A DNA stretch of 64,000 nt from Cytobacillus pseudoceanisediminis (GCF_023516215.1 NZ_CP097349.1:3888001-3952000), one strand, 5' to 3'; positions 28,472 through 38,317 are shown, numbered from the stretch's first letter. Numbers and translations are program-made. Notes: generated by a model from the sequence alone, not told the origin.

Positions 28472-29092
28472 TTATTCGCAGTGAGCCATGCATCCTTCTA
28501 AGAGGAATTCCTTTTTATCCTGATCGATCTGCAGGATGGTCAGGCTGGTTCCATGAATGAAGGGCGGATCCCAAATGCGTTCGACAGCAGCATTGCGGCA
28601 AAGCATATACAGAGCTTTGACAGCAACTGCATGGGTAATAATCAGCACACTGCCTTCTGATGAGGTCTTTTGCAAGTCTTCCAGAAAGGAAGCAACGCGG
28701 TTTGCCACATCATAAAAGCTTTCTCCTCCTGCACTTTCATAGGACTCCGGCCGGTTCCAATAGGCATCGAACGCAGCCGGATAAAGATCCCTTATTTCAC
28801 TTTCCACTCTTCCCTGCCAATCACCAAGATCTATTTCCATAAGCCTTTCATCTGTTTCGACCGGAATCTGCCTTGTTCCTCTTACAAGCTGTGCTGTATG
28901 TAAAGTCCGTTTGCTCGGTGAAGATATCATACGCTTAAATTCTATATCCTTTATTCTTTCTCCAAGCAGCTTCGCATCACGTCTGCCTTTCTCCGTTAAA
29001 TCAGAGTCCAGGCGACCCTGCATTCTTTTCGCTTTGTTCCATTCCGTTTCACCATGCCGGATGATATATAAAGTCAGCATCCCTCTTTTCAT
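28472..29092 (-). CDS. Histidine phosphatase, alpha-ribazole-phosphatase-like (last gene of B12 operon)
   Basis: 206-residue phosphoglycerate-mutase-type phosphatase: RHGETEWN near residue 12 carries the phospho-accepting histidine, with SPSKRTLHTA and ITHAVAVKAL for the other catalytic residues. In this operon the likely role is CobC-like removal of phosphate from alpha-ribazole phosphate or adenosylcobalamin phosphate. ATG overlaps the cblS stop (ATGA). It is one of two histidine phosphatases in the operon. Confidence 0.85.
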   Translation of the reverse strand: MKRGMLTLYIIRHGETEWNKAKRMQGRLDSDLTEKGRRDAKLLGERIKDIEFKRMISSPSKRTLHTAQLVRGTRQIPVETDERLMEIDLGDWQGRVESEIRDLYPAAFDAYWNRPESYESAGGESFYDVANRVASFLEDLQKTSSEGSVLIITHAVAVKALYMLCRNAAVERIWDPPFIHGTSLTILQIDQDKKEFLLEGCMAHCE

Positions 29093-29808
29093 GCCTTTCT
29101 TTTCAGTATATGAAAATAACTTCCTGCCAATTTCCTGATTTCTTCCGATTTATCTTCGGAAAAAACGGCTATAAAACAAGTGGATGGGCCTGCTGATTTT
29201 TCCAAGTCCACTTCTGATTCAAGGTCCTTAACCTCAAACTCTCTATTGGAGAACATCCCGTTCAGCTCGTTCAGAATGCCTTTTGAACCTACTGGAAGCG
29301 TCTCAGTATCTTTAATGGAGTTAATGATTTTAAAAAGCTCCAGGGGTGCTGCCTCCGCCTCTCTCTCAATCAGCTCCTGGCCAACCAAAGGTGAACCAAT
29401 AACCGCTATCCTTGTATCATCTGTATAAATTAGGGTCTCAGCAGGAAGCGCTCCCTGCCTTTTGCCAAGTACAGATAAACCTATTGCAGATTGAAGCAGG
29501 TTAAAATTGCTTTCTGTACTGCCGGTGATTTGCAGCTCCTTTAGACCCAATTCATCAGCCCCCTTCTTAATGCCCCGTATAAGCTGATCCCAGGCATCAT
29601 TTCCGCAGAAATTCTGAAGGGCAGCAGCAAATGGCTGAGCACCTGCTGACAAACATTCCATGACAGCGACACGGAAGGAATAATACGAAACAGTCTCGTA
29701 AGGAACCTGGACAGCATCCTGTTCTTTCTCGCCGATTGCTCCGCTGTTATCACTGGCTACCACAATCATTTCTTCAGAATTAAAAGGAAGGCTTAAGACA
29801 TCCCTCAC
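29089..29808 (-). CDS. cblS: AIR-synthase-like ATP-binding protein, probable alpha-ribazole kinase CblS
   Basis: 239-residue PurM/ThiL-like protein. VVASDNSGAIGEK is the metal- and ATP-binding start; GSTESNFN lies near residue 126. In Geobacillus and Listeria a protein of this class, CblS, phosphorylates alpha-ribazole taken up by CblT. Here it overlaps the cblT end by 4 nt, inside a cobalamin operon, so the assignment rests mostly on context. Confidence 0.78.
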   Translation of the reverse strand: MRDVLSLPFNSEEMIVVASDNSGAIGEKEQDAVQVPYETVSYYSFRVAVMECLSAGAQPFAAALQNFCGNDAWDQLIRGIKKGADELGLKELQITGSTESNFNLLQSAIGLSVLGKRQGALPAETLIYTDDTRIAVIGSPLVGQELIEREAEAAPLELFKIINSIKDTETLPVGSKGILNELNGMFSNREFEVKDLESEVDLEKSAGPSTCFIAVFSEDKSEEIRKLAGSYFHILKRKA

Positions 29809-30298
29809 TGCTCAGCACCCGCTTTGGTCATAGCCGGGCCCACAAGCTTGACAAGTCTCGGAATCGCTATATAAGCAATAACAGCATTTATCACAGAGCC
29901 TATAAAAAGAGAAGGCACAATTGCCAGGTAAAAGGCCTGGCCCATTAAAAAGATAAATGGAAGCGGGGCTGCAAAGGCATTGCCTAACACAAAAAGAATT
30001 CCCCCAGCCAGTGCCGGCCTCTCTGATATAAAGAACTGAAAATAAAGGCTAACAGTGCCATTTCAACAGCAATCAGGAGATGAAGCGGCCCTAAAGGCAT
30101 GCCGCCCAATAACGCCGACAGCAAATGTCCGATGGCAGCAACGGCCGCACCGCCATAGCCTCCAAGCAGCACGGCTGCAAGCAAAGCAGGAAATGCATCC
30201 AGTGCCACGCTTCCGATAATGGCCGGAACTTTAATCGCTGCGCCGACTGCTGTCAGTGCAACAAGCATGGCTGCCATGCCCAATCGCATGCTTTTCAT
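29805..30298 (-). CDS. cblT: Probable alpha-ribazole transporter CblT, ECF S-component-like (frameshifted as sequenced)
   Basis: Small membrane protein with about five helices: LGMAAMLVALTAVGAAIKVPAI start and GGYGGAAVAAIGHLLSALLGG. The frame breaks after YQRGR; one extra base in the CCGG at 30014-30017 (plus) joins it to ALAGGILFVLGNAFAAPL and gives 164 aa, the length of known CblT. CblT brings alpha-ribazole into cells for lower-ligand salvage. It overlaps both pduO and cblS by 4 nt. Confidence 0.8.
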
Positions 30299-30882
30299 TC
30301 TTTATCCTCCTTGCGCTTTCCTTCACGGAATACATTAGCACTGCGCACATACTCCACATCTTTCTGGTTAAGACGGAAATTAACCACTCTTGCCAGGGCA
30401 AAGAAGTAATCAGATAAACGATTCAGGAATTTCAGTGCCACTGCAGAGGTTTCCGGATCCGCTTTTTTTAGTGAAACCACAAGCCGCTCCGCTCTCCGGG
30501 TTACTGTCCTGGCAATATGAATGGATGCAGATGCAGGTGCTCCCCCAGGCAGAATAAACCTTTCAAGCTTTGGCGCTTCCTCAATCAATTGATCAATCTT
30601 AGTCTCCAAATAGTCTACAGATTCCTTCGTCAATTTCAGCTCCCGCTTTTTCGAAACATTTGCAAGGTCACCGCCACAGTCAAAAAGCTCATGCTGAATC
30701 TTCTCCAGATCCTCCAGGACATCCTGAAAAATGGACGGATCCAGCTGTGTCATAGCTTGCCCTACAAAACAGTTTACTTCATCCACTGTTCCGTATGCTT
30801 CAACCCTTACATCATCCTTTTCCACCCTGCCTCCGATAATGCTTGTTTTTCCCTCATCACCAGTTCGTGTATAAAGTTTCAT
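30295..30882 (-). CDS. pduO: PduO-type cob(I)alamin adenosyltransferase
   Basis: 195 residues. MKLYTRTGDEGKTSIIGG is the PduO/YvqK start with ATP-binding residues; RVEAYGTVDEVNCFVG and ARTVTRRAERLVV follow. It forms adenosylcobalamin from ATP and cob(I)alamin. Start at ATG 30882: GGGG is 8 nt upstream and it aligns with YvqK; the frame also opens at TTG 30888. Confidence 0.93.
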   Translation of the reverse strand: MKLYTRTGDEGKTSIIGGRVEKDDVRVEAYGTVDEVNCFVGQAMTQLDPSIFQDVLEDLEKIQHELFDCGGDLANVSKKRELKLTKESVDYLETKIDQLIEEAPKLERFILPGGAPASASIHIARTVTRRAERLVVSLKKADPETSAVALKFLNRLSDYFFALARVVNFRLNQKDVEYVRSANVFREGKRKEDKE

Positions 30883-30897
30883 CAGCAATTCCCCATT

Positions 30898-31323
30898 TCA
30901 TTTTATATTTTGACTGATGCCATACCAAATCAAATCAACTCTATCTGCAGCGGCAGCGGCATCCTGAAAGGCCCAGCCTGACGCATCCCGCCACTTTCGG
31001 TCAGCTGCTTCCATTGGAACAATGCCTTTTGAAATATCAGATCCGATTAAAACGATCTTTCGATTGACAGCTGTTTTTTCCCACGCCTGCCATTTTGCCA
31101 GCATCTCCTGCCACTTGTCCCGAATCTCTTCAAACTCCAGCGCTTGGGACCATTCCTTAATCATCAGCTCGATTCCCTCATAGACGATTAGGTTTTGATC
31201 CAAATCGCCGGTCATCTCACCATGATAAGCTGAAAACCATTTATGAGGAGTATCATCCAATTGATATAATCTCTTTACCCATCGGGATTTCCCGTTAAAG
31301 GCGCCTCCTGTAATGAAGTGCAT
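30898..31323 (-). CDS. Short CobU-like P-loop protein
   Basis: 141 residues with MHFITGGAFNGKSRWV, a CobU-type P-loop. Compared with the full CobU at 34145-34720 it lacks the RHQDDR histidine motif that carries GMP in the guanylyltransferase step. Near the C-terminus IVLIGSDISKGIVP resembles the Cob[13 protein letters not shown] stretch. It may be a kinase-only cobinamide enzyme. AGGAGGGG precedes ATG, and the start overlaps the restored end of the upstream phosphatase. Confidence 0.75.
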   Translation of the reverse strand: MHFITGGAFNGKSRWVKRLYQLDDTPHKWFSAYHGEMTGDLDQNLIVYEGIELMIKEWSQALEFEEIRDKWQEMLAKWQAWEKTAVNRKIVLIGSDISKGIVPMEAADRKWRDASGWAFQDAAAAADRVDLIWYGISQNIK

Positions 31324-31891
31324 CTCTCTCCCCTCCTAAACTCTTCCCGTGTCCACCTTAGCTCATAGCCTCTTCCAAACGGAACTTGCCATTCCCAGAA
31401 TTCTTTTTCTCCGGTGCATACTTTCCAAGAAGGTATCTTATGACTCCGCCGTGTGTAATAACAGCAGCATCGCGCATATCCTTCCGGAGCAATTGATCGG
31501 TTAAATTTTGCCACCCTTTATCAACTCTTGCTGTAAATGCTGAAAAGGATTCCCCTCCGGGCACCACCCCTGAGAAAGGATCTTCCAGCCATTTTTGATA
31601 AGCCGGGGTATCTTTCAGCTCTTGATACGTCCGGCCATCCCACTCACCAAAATGCATTTCTCTCCATTCGGGACATGGTTCAATAGAATGATCCGGGAAA
31701 AGAATAGCTGCCGTCTTCATGCATCTGCCTAAATCACTTGCAAATATTCTTCTATAGTCTTGAGGCGCCGCGGCAAGCTTATCCCTATGTTCCGGACACA
31801 AAGGGGAGTCTGTCCAGCCCAGATAAGCATGGGACTTATTGGCTTCTGTCAGCCCATGACGAAGTAATGCAACAGCCACAGTATCATCCAT
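31275..31891 (-). CDS. Histidine phosphatase, CobC-like (frameshifted as sequenced)
   Basis: RHGLTEANKSHAYLG carries the catalytic histidine, and ASDLGRCMKTA, GEWDGRTYQEL and ITHGGVIRYLLG the rest of the site. As sequenced it ends at 31358 with 177 aa. One extra C or G at 31411-31414 (plus) changes the tail to YAPGEKEFWEWQVPFGRGYEL and onward to a stop at 31275, which looks like a proper family C-terminus (about 205 aa). GGAGGTGTTTTT before ATG. Probable alpha-ribazole phosphatase. Confidence 0.8.
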
Positions 31892-32639
31892 AAAAACACC
31901 TCCGTCCCTTCCACACTGGCCCCAAGTACATCCCCTGTCATTCCGCCAAACCAGGCAATGACTTTCCTTGATAAAAATGCGAATAACAATATTGAAAAAA
32001 GAACCATGATAAGAAACCCAACAATGGCCGGGTAACCTGCCAGCCCGGCAGCTGCCGCGGCGGCCAGAAGGAAGATAGGGTAAATAGATAAGGTGGTTTT
32101 CGAAGCAGCCTGCTGAAATAATGAGCCCAGCCCCTCTGTTTTGGCTGCCTTAACTTTTATCAGCAATACCCCCATTACCATCTTGCTTAAAAATGGAATC
32201 ACTGCGATTAAAAAAAGGAATATAGATTTGATAAAAGTACAATTTCATAGATAAATAGAAAACGGGTACCCAGCAATACGATGATGGACAGCACACCGAA
32301 CGCCCCCACCCGGGGATCACTCATGATTTCCAGCCGCCTCTTCTGATCGCGATAGGAGAAGAACGCATCGCTCGCATCCATCCACCCATCAAGATGAATC
32401 CCGCCGGTCAGCAAAATGCCGGCCAGCCAGACGGCAAAAGCCGCAGCCAAGAGTGAAAAAGGAGTCCATTCAAGAAAAGCATAGAGAATAAATGCGTATA
32501 TGCTCCCCTGAATGAGGCCGGCTATGGGGAAGGTTCTGATTGCCTTCTCCAAATGAGGCTTATCCATCGGCAGAGACATTGGAATGGGAATGCTTGTGAA
32601 AAATTGAAGGTTGATCAATAACCCTTTAAGCCATTTCAT
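31849..32639 (-). CDS. cobS: CobS, adenosylcobinamide-GDP ribazoletransferase (frameshifted as sequenced)
   Basis: Membrane enzyme that joins adenosylcobinamide-GDP with alpha-ribazole. Motifs FFTSIPIPM, GGIHLDGWMDASDAFFS and RVGAFGVL are classic. The frame stops after NLYSFF; one more T in the run of seven (32210-32216) restores SFFLIAVIPFLSKM and gives 263 aa. It overlaps cbiP by 14 nt and the downstream phosphatase by 43 nt. Confidence 0.93.
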
Positions 32640-34148
32640 TCTGTTTTCTCCAGCTAAAGACGATTTCCTTCAATTTTCCCCAATCAAGATGCTGAATCAT
32701 ATTTTCCGCCAGTTCGTTGTATTTCCTATCCTTCAAGGCTTTTATTCGGACAGGCTCCTTACTTGGAATGCCTTTTTGTTTGCGCAGGGAATTAAGCCAC
32801 TCACCCCTCCATTCATCATTATGGAAGATGTGGTGCATATACGTCCCTACCAGACGGCCTTCATTTCCATAGAATCCATCTTCTTCGCCATTTTGAAGCA
32901 GAAGAAGGCGATTGCCATCAAAGTCTTCTTCAAGAACTGTTTCACCTAAATGGATTTCATATCCATCCAAGATTTCCTTTACGGGAAGGTTCGTGCTTGA
33001 ATGCAAACTGCCCTTCACCTGCACCGTCTTCTTGCGTTCATGAAAAATGGTATCTGCCGGTATCAAATTCAAGCCTTTTTCCTTTTCATTAGGGTTCCCG
33101 GTATCAGAACCTGCCATATCGATTAATCTCCTGCCGAGCATCTGGTATCCTCCACAAATGCCGGCAATAGAACCTCCATCGGCAGCATAGCGCACAATCC
33201 AGTCCGCCAGACCTTTTTCCTTGAAATAGCGCAAATCGCGAATCGTGCTCTTTGTGCCGGGAATGATCACCGCATCAGGTGAGCCAGCTTCCGATAGATG
33301 CCTTACCCATCTAATGTTCACGTCATCTTCATAGTAAAACGGATCAATGTCACTGAAGTTTGAAATAAATGGCGGCCGAAGCACTGCAATGTCCAGAATG
33401 CCTCCTCCAGCCCTTGGAACAGCAGCCTGAATGGATAGGGAATCCTCTGCATCGATCATATGGTCATCCAAGTAAGGAAGAACCCCGAGGACAGGAATGC
33501 CCGTCCTTTCCTCGATCCAGCGGATGCCATCCTCAAACAGCGTGATATCTCCGCGGAATTTATTAATGATAATGCCCGCAACCCGCTGTCTTTCCTGTTT
33601 GGTGAAAAGCTCCAGGGTTCCGACAATGCTGGCAAAAACACCGCCCCTGTCAATATCGGCAACCAGGATGACAGGCACATCCGCCATTTCGGCTACTTTC
33701 ATATTAACAAGCTCTTTATCTTTTAAATTAATTTCAACAGGGCTGCCAGCCCCTCTATCACAAGCAGTTCGTATTGAGCATCAAGCAGACTCAGTGCCTC
33801 TCTGATGGTCTCCAGTCCCTTTTCATAAAAGGATTCCCGATAGCTTCTTCCTGATAGGGAATTGACTGCTTTTCCAAGGAGAATGACCTCCGCATTCTGA
33901 GCGGATTGAGGCTTAAGGAGAATAGGATTCATCCAGACAGCAGCTTCAGTTCTTGCCGCTTCAGCCTGAATGCCCTGTGCCCTGCCGATTTCATTTCCAT
34001 CCTTTGTCACGTATGAATTATTGGACATATTCTGGGATTTAAAAGGAGCCGTACGGAAACCTTCATTGGAGAATGCCCGGCAAAGAGCCGTAGCAATCAG
34101 GCTTTTCCCGGCATCGGATGAAGTTCCCTGAATCATTATCCCTTTCAT
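32626..34148 (-). CDS. cbiP: CbiP/CobQ, cobyric acid synthase (frameshifted as sequenced)
   Basis: Glutamine-dependent amidase of the corrin side chains b, d, e and g. N-terminal dethiobiotin-synthetase-like part ([12 protein letters not shown]), C-terminal class I amidotransferase with [10 protein letters not shown]. The two halves are in different frames; one extra G in the run at 33750-33753 turns IEGLAALLK into [20 protein letters not shown] and gives 507 aa, normal for the family. ATG overlaps the cobU stop. Confidence 0.93.
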
Positions 34149-34720
34149 TCCGGTTCTCCTTTCATTTGTATGGGGATGCCAGCTTCAACAAGATAGGCTT
34201 CATCAGCCATATTTACTAAATTCCTGTGAAGCGTCCCAAGTATTTTTGAATATGTAATCACCAGTTCATTTTTGCCAATTGGCTCATTCAAGACTTCGTT
34301 GCTGACAACGATCAAGGCCCTGCATTTTTTGCGGATTTCTGTGATGGCCCTGAGAATATCAGATGATAGACTTTCCTGGAATTCTCTGTTCCGCCAAACA
34401 TCTTCCGCTCTAAAAAGTTCATTATTCAAGAGAGTGGTCAAGCAATCGAAAAGAATAATGTCCTGATTGTTAAAGTTTCCCGAGATCTCTTCAAGTGCGG
34501 AAGGCTTCTCCCAGGTTGTCCAGCTCAAACCGCTCTTTTCCCGGTCATCCTGGTGCCTCTGAATCCGTACCTTCATCTCGGAATCGTACGCTTTTCCTGC
34601 AGCAATATACTGAAGCTTTCCTTCCGTCTTTATTGCCAGCCCGGCAGCAGTCCTCTCTGCAAAGGAGCTTTTTCCGCTCCGCACTCCACCGGAGATAAAA
34701 ATCAGCGATCCTTCCGCCAT
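34145..34720 (-). CDS. cobU: CobU, adenosylcobinamide kinase/guanylyltransferase
   Basis: 191 residues. P-loop [13 protein letters not shown], guanylylation histidine in RIQRHQDDR (near residue 55), [10 protein letters not shown] and [11 protein letters not shown]. It phosphorylates adenosylcobinamide and then activates it with GTP. It overlaps cobD by 19 nt. Confidence 0.94.
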   Translation of the reverse strand: MAEGSLIFISGGVRSGKSSFAERTAAGLAIKTEGKLQYIAAGKAYDSEMKVRIQRHQDDREKSGLSWTTWEKPSALEEISGNFNNQDIILFDCLTTLLNNELFRAEDVWRNREFQESLSSDILRAITEIRKKCRALIVVSNEVLNEPIGKNELVITYSKILGTLHRNLVNMADEAYLVEAGIPIQMKGEPE

Positions 34721-35778
34721 TGCCGCATCGCCTCCATCAGCACATCGTTGTCTTTCGGCCCTTTAATCGCAAAGCGCAGCCATCTCCCTTCCAGACCTGG
34801 GAAATTCATTGTGTGCCTCGGGATAATTCCTTTCTCAAGCAAAAATCGAAAAAGAGGCAGCTGCACATCAAATCTCGGATCTCTCAACAAATAGAAATTA
34901 ACTGAAGAAGGAGAAACCTCAAAATCCAATTGCTGATAAAATTGAACCAGCCTATCTCTCTCCTGCCGGATTAAATTCTTTGTCAGCCTGACATGCTCTT
35001 TGCTGTCCAGACACCATTCCCCTGCTTTTAAAGCGAGGGCATTTACACTCCAGTGCGGCTTTAGAGAAGCTGCTTCTTCAATTAACCTCTCACTTGCCAT
35101 CATGTATCCAAGGCGCAGGCCCGGTATCGAAAACATCTTTGTCATGGAGCGCAGCACCACAACATTCGAATCCTTTTCTATGAAAGGAACGATTGATTGA
35201 TAGTCGCAGGCAAAGTCATAAAAAGCTTCATCCATAATAAGCAGGCAGCTATGGGTATGACACTTCTCAATTAATTCCTTTACAATGGAAGATGGGTAAA
35301 AAATACCTGTCGGGTTATTTGGGTTGCAGAAGAAAACAACATCAGCGGCTTTCAGCCTTTCAGATAGCGCTTCCATATCGAGATCCCAGTCGCCAGGCTC
35401 CAGCTGATGATAGGAGACTGTACAATGATTAACCCGGCAGGCCTCTTCATATTCCGAAAAGGCCGGCTGAATAATCAGCACCCTTTTTCCGGCTATCATC
35501 CGGCCAATCAGGGTGATTAGCTCGGCGCCTCCATTTCCCACCAGAATCTGTGTTTCTTTTATTCCCTCTGCAGCCGCCAATTTGCTTTTTAATAGAGAAG
35601 ATTGGGGATCCGGATAATCGCTAATAAATTGGAATAGACTGCCCCATCCTTCTTTTAACTCGCGGGGAGGACCAAGTGGATTGATATTGGCACTGAAATC
35701 AATTCGCTCCTCAGGCATTGGCTTATCAATTGCTTCATATAAATATTGCGGGTTAGATCCATGTGAAGGCCAAATCAA
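34702..35778 (-). CDS. cobD: CobD-type threonine-phosphate decarboxylase
   Basis: 358-residue aminotransferase-fold PLP enzyme: NPNNPTG, DEAFYDF and SMTKMFSIPGLRLGY (PLP lysine) are visible. It makes (R)-1-aminopropan-2-ol phosphate, the nucleotide-loop linker attached by CbiB. Start at TTG 35778 with AGGAGG 8 nt upstream, inside the cbiB end. Histidinol-phosphate aminotransferases are related, but the context decides. Confidence 0.92.
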   Translation of the reverse strand: MIWPSHGSNPQYLYEAIDKPMPEERIDFSANINPLGPPRELKEGWGSLFQFISDYPDPQSSLLKSKLAAAEGIKETQILVGNGGAELITLIGRMIAGKRVLIIQPAFSEYEEACRVNHCTVSYHQLEPGDWDLDMEALSERLKAADVVFFCNPNNPTGIFYPSSIVKELIEKCHTHSCLLIMDEAFYDFACDYQSIVPFIEKDSNVVVLRSMTKMFSIPGLRLGYMMASERLIEEAASLKPHWSVNALALKAGEWCLDSKEHVRLTKNLIRQERDRLVQFYQQLDFEVSPSSVNFYLLRDPRFDVQLPLFRFLLEKGIIPRHTMNFPGLEGRWLRFAIKGPKDNDVLMEAMRQWRKDR

Positions 35779-36718
35779 GGAACACCCCTCCTGTCCATAA
35801 TAAAAGCAAGAATAAGAAAACCGTCTTGTTCATGATCGAAATGCTTTTTATGATATGTTCTTTTTCAAGCAGCACCATTGGCTTTCCCATCGTGGCTCGG
35901 TTAGAAATTACACCCTTATAAAAATTGATTCCTCCCAGCTGAACCCCCAGGAGGGCTGCAACAGCTGCTTCGCCCCAGCCGCTATTTGGGCTCGGGTGCT
36001 TTGGTGCATCTCTTAAAAGGATCCCCCATGCTTCCTCATATGGAGAATGCTCCGGCTTTTGTGTGAGCATGATGCAAACCGATGTCAGCCGGCTCGGGAT
36101 CCAGTTTGCGATATCATCCACTTTGGCAGATGCCCACCCAAAATCTATATACCTTTCATTTCTATGGCCAACCATGGAATCGCAAGTATTAATGGCCCTG
36201 TAGATAAGGGCCATTGGAGCACCGCCAATCATGGCCCAAAATAATGGAGCTGTAATGCCATCACTGGTGTTTTCAGCCACTGTCTCCACGGCAGCCCTGA
36301 CAATGCCTGGTTCATCCAATCGATCTGTATCCCTGCCGACAATGTATGAAAGCTTTAATCTTGCTTCTTCCATATCTCCTTCTGCCAGAGGCTCATAGAC
36401 CTCCAGTGCTGCATCTTTTAAACTCTTTTGCGCAATGGCTGTGAAGATAAGAATGCCCTCTGCCAGAATGCCGGCAACCGGGTGAATTTCATAGAAGAGC
36501 TCTATGATTAAATAAGTTATACCTCCTGCTGCCAGCAGGACTATAAATAGCATGATGATCCCTTTTAATTTTCTATAGCGGCCTTTATTAAGAACTTGTT
36601 CAAGTTTATGTATCAGGGCACCCATCCATCTGACCGGATGCGGCCAGTTTGGCGGGTCTCCTATCAGCTTATCTATTATGCAGGCAAAGGTTAGAGCGAT
36701 CAGGTGATTTAAAATCAT
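35753..36718 (-). CDS. cbiB: CbiB, adenosylcobinamide-phosphate synthase
   Basis: 321-residue membrane protein with DKLIGDPPNWPHPVRWMG at the start, AENTSDGITAPLFW and HPSPNSGWGEAA as family motifs. It attaches aminopropanol phosphate to adenosylcobyric acid. It overlaps the upstream fusion gene by 4 nt and cobD by 26 nt. Confidence 0.95.
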   Translation of the reverse strand: MILNHLIALTFACIIDKLIGDPPNWPHPVRWMGALIHKLEQVLNKGRYRKLKGIIMLFIVLLAAGGITYLIIELFYEIHPVAGILAEGILIFTAIAQKSLKDAALEVYEPLAEGDMEEARLKLSYIVGRDTDRLDEPGIVRAAVETVAENTSDGITAPLFWAMIGGAPMALIYRAINTCDSMVGHRNERYIDFGWASAKVDDIANWIPSRLTSVCIMLTQKPEHSPYEEAWGILLRDAPKHPSPNSGWGEAAVAALLGVQLGGINFYKGVISNRATMGKPMVLLEKEHIIKSISIMNKTVFLFLLLLWTGGVFLDLAFTWI

Positions 36719-38187
36719 CCCTTTATCCTTCTTTGCGATTTTTTTATTGCCTCAACAGTACATTCGTAGACACCTTTTCCGATTATTTTGCCAAGAGGTG
36801 TAATGGTGCCCGCATACTCCAGGTATTCTCCCTGCTGCGTGGCCGCAATCATAATACTGTCTGTCGATGTTCCGGTCGCTATCGTCCCTGTGACTGCATC
36901 CTTTACCTTCTGATCATATAAGGCTCTTGTCTTTGCCTCGGTTGCAGTCATAATGCATTGAATAAAGGCTTCCTCTGTCAGATTGCCATTAACGAAAACC
37001 CATGTATTGATTGTACCCGGAGTCAGATGATAAGAATGGGCTTCACTTTTCGAGGCATCAACAGCATTGCCGACACCTGCTGTCACGACCACATACACAG
37101 AAAAGGTTCCATCTTCATAAAATTTACTGCTATGATCTTCAACATATACAGCGGTCATCATCCCCACGGTTTCCCCGGGTTCTAAGCCGATCTCCCGGAC
37201 AAAATCCGCCATCTCCGCTCTATGATCACTGCAATCATAATTCTTGCTCACATGCCGGTTTAGAAATATGCGATTCCAGCCGGTGCCCGATCCTGTTACA
37301 CCTGATGACATGGTTTTCAGCGGAAATGGGGAGCGAAGGACAAGTAAGTCTTCCTTTACCTCAAGATAGGATCGATCAATTCGATTCACTGATTGGCTTT
37401 CTGCCTGAGAGCGTTTGGGCACCAAAACCATCTGAGGGGCCGGGACTCTTGGATGCGGCAGCTTCTCAATCTTCGTCCTATAGACCTCACGTATTCTGCC
37501 TTCTTTTAAAACCTCATTGGGAACGTGGTTAATATTGACTTCACCATTCTCAAGCAGCAGAAGGCGGTCACAGTACAGGCCGGCCAAATTCAAATCATGA
37601 AAAATGGAAATGACCGTCAGCCCGCAGTCTTTTGACCATACAGAAAGGAGATCAAGCAATTCTTTTTGATAGGACAAGTCCAGATGGTTAGTCGGTTCAT
37701 CCAGCAATAATATTTCCGGCTCCTGGGCAAGGGCCTGGGCTAAAAACACCCTTTGTCTTTCGCCGCCGGATAATTGCTGAATATCATAATCCTGAAAATG
37801 GGAAATGCCTGTCTGCTCCATGACTCGATTGACCGCTTCTTCATCTTTGCCGGACCAGCTCTGGAACCACCCCTTTTGATGGGCATATCTGCCGAGGGAA
37901 ACAGTTTCCTTTACCGTATAGGAAAAAGCCTGAGAGGAGTGCTGAGGCAGAACAGCAATAATTTTTGCAAGCTCTTTCGGTGTATACTGTGAAAGGTTCT
38001 TTCCTTTGATCAATATATCTCCTGACTTATGAGGCAGAATGCCGCTCAGCATCTTCAGTATCGTGGTTTTCCCGCTTCCGTTCGGACCCAGTATTCCGAA
38101 GAGCTCCCCTTTCTCCACTTCAAAGCTGATATTTTTCACAACCGGTGCACCGGCATATCCGCCAGTAACTTGCTGAACGCTTAGCAT
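36715..38187 (-). CDS. Fusion of BtuD-type ABC ATPase and CbiZ adenosylcobinamide amidohydrolase
   Basis: 490 residues. Residues 1-255 form an ABC ATPase (Walker A GPNGSGKTT, signature LSGGERQRV, Walker B LLLDEPTNHLDL). Residues about 275-490 match CbiZ, with VTAGVGNAVDASKS, NTWVFVNG and ATGTSTDSIMIA. CbiZ removes the aminopropanol part of cobinamide so that the product can re-enter at CbiB. Joining importer ATPase and remodelling enzyme in one chain links uptake and salvage. 130 nt separate it from btuC. Confidence 0.92.
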   Translation of the reverse strand: MLSVQQVTGGYAGAPVVKNISFEVEKGELFGILGPNGSGKTTILKMLSGILPHKSGDILIKGKNLSQYTPKELAKIIAVLPQHSSQAFSYTVKETVSLGRYAHQKGWFQSWSGKDEEAVNRVMEQTGISHFQDYDIQQLSGGERQRVFLAQALAQEPEILLLDEPTNHLDLSYQKELLDLLSVWSKDCGLTVISIFHDLNLAGLYCDRLLLLENGEVNINHVPNEVLKEGRIREVYRTKIEKLPHPRVPAPQMVLVPKRSQAESQSVNRIDRSYLEVKEDLLVLRSPFPLKTMSSGVTGSGTGWNRIFLNRHVSKNYDCSDHRAEMADFVREIGLEPGETVGMMTAVYVEDHSSKFYEDGTFSVYVVVTAGVGNAVDASKSEAHSYHLTPGTINTWVFVNGNLTEEAFIQCIMTATEAKTRALYDQKVKDAVTGTIATGTSTDSIMIAATQQGEYLEYAGTITPLGKIIGKGVYECTVEAIKKSQRRIKG

Positions 38188-38317
38188 GATTAACCACTTC
38201 TTTCTGAACTAAGATATGCCTTCGGAACAGGCAAAAACCGCTTGTTCCTGCAAAGAAAATCCAGGGAATCCTTCCTCCTTGAATGGGTGGACGCTTGTGC
38301 CGGACAGTTATCGAGGT

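Noticed and set aside
29089..29808. Thiamine-monophosphate kinase (ThiL)
   Set aside because: The fold is similar, but the gene is overlapped with a CblT-like gene inside a cobalamin operon and no thiamine genes or TPP riboswitch are near.
32611..32949. Plus-strand frames of about 100 codons within the cobalamin genes
   Set aside because: Antisense shadows of cbiP and cobS codon structure, without ribosome sites.
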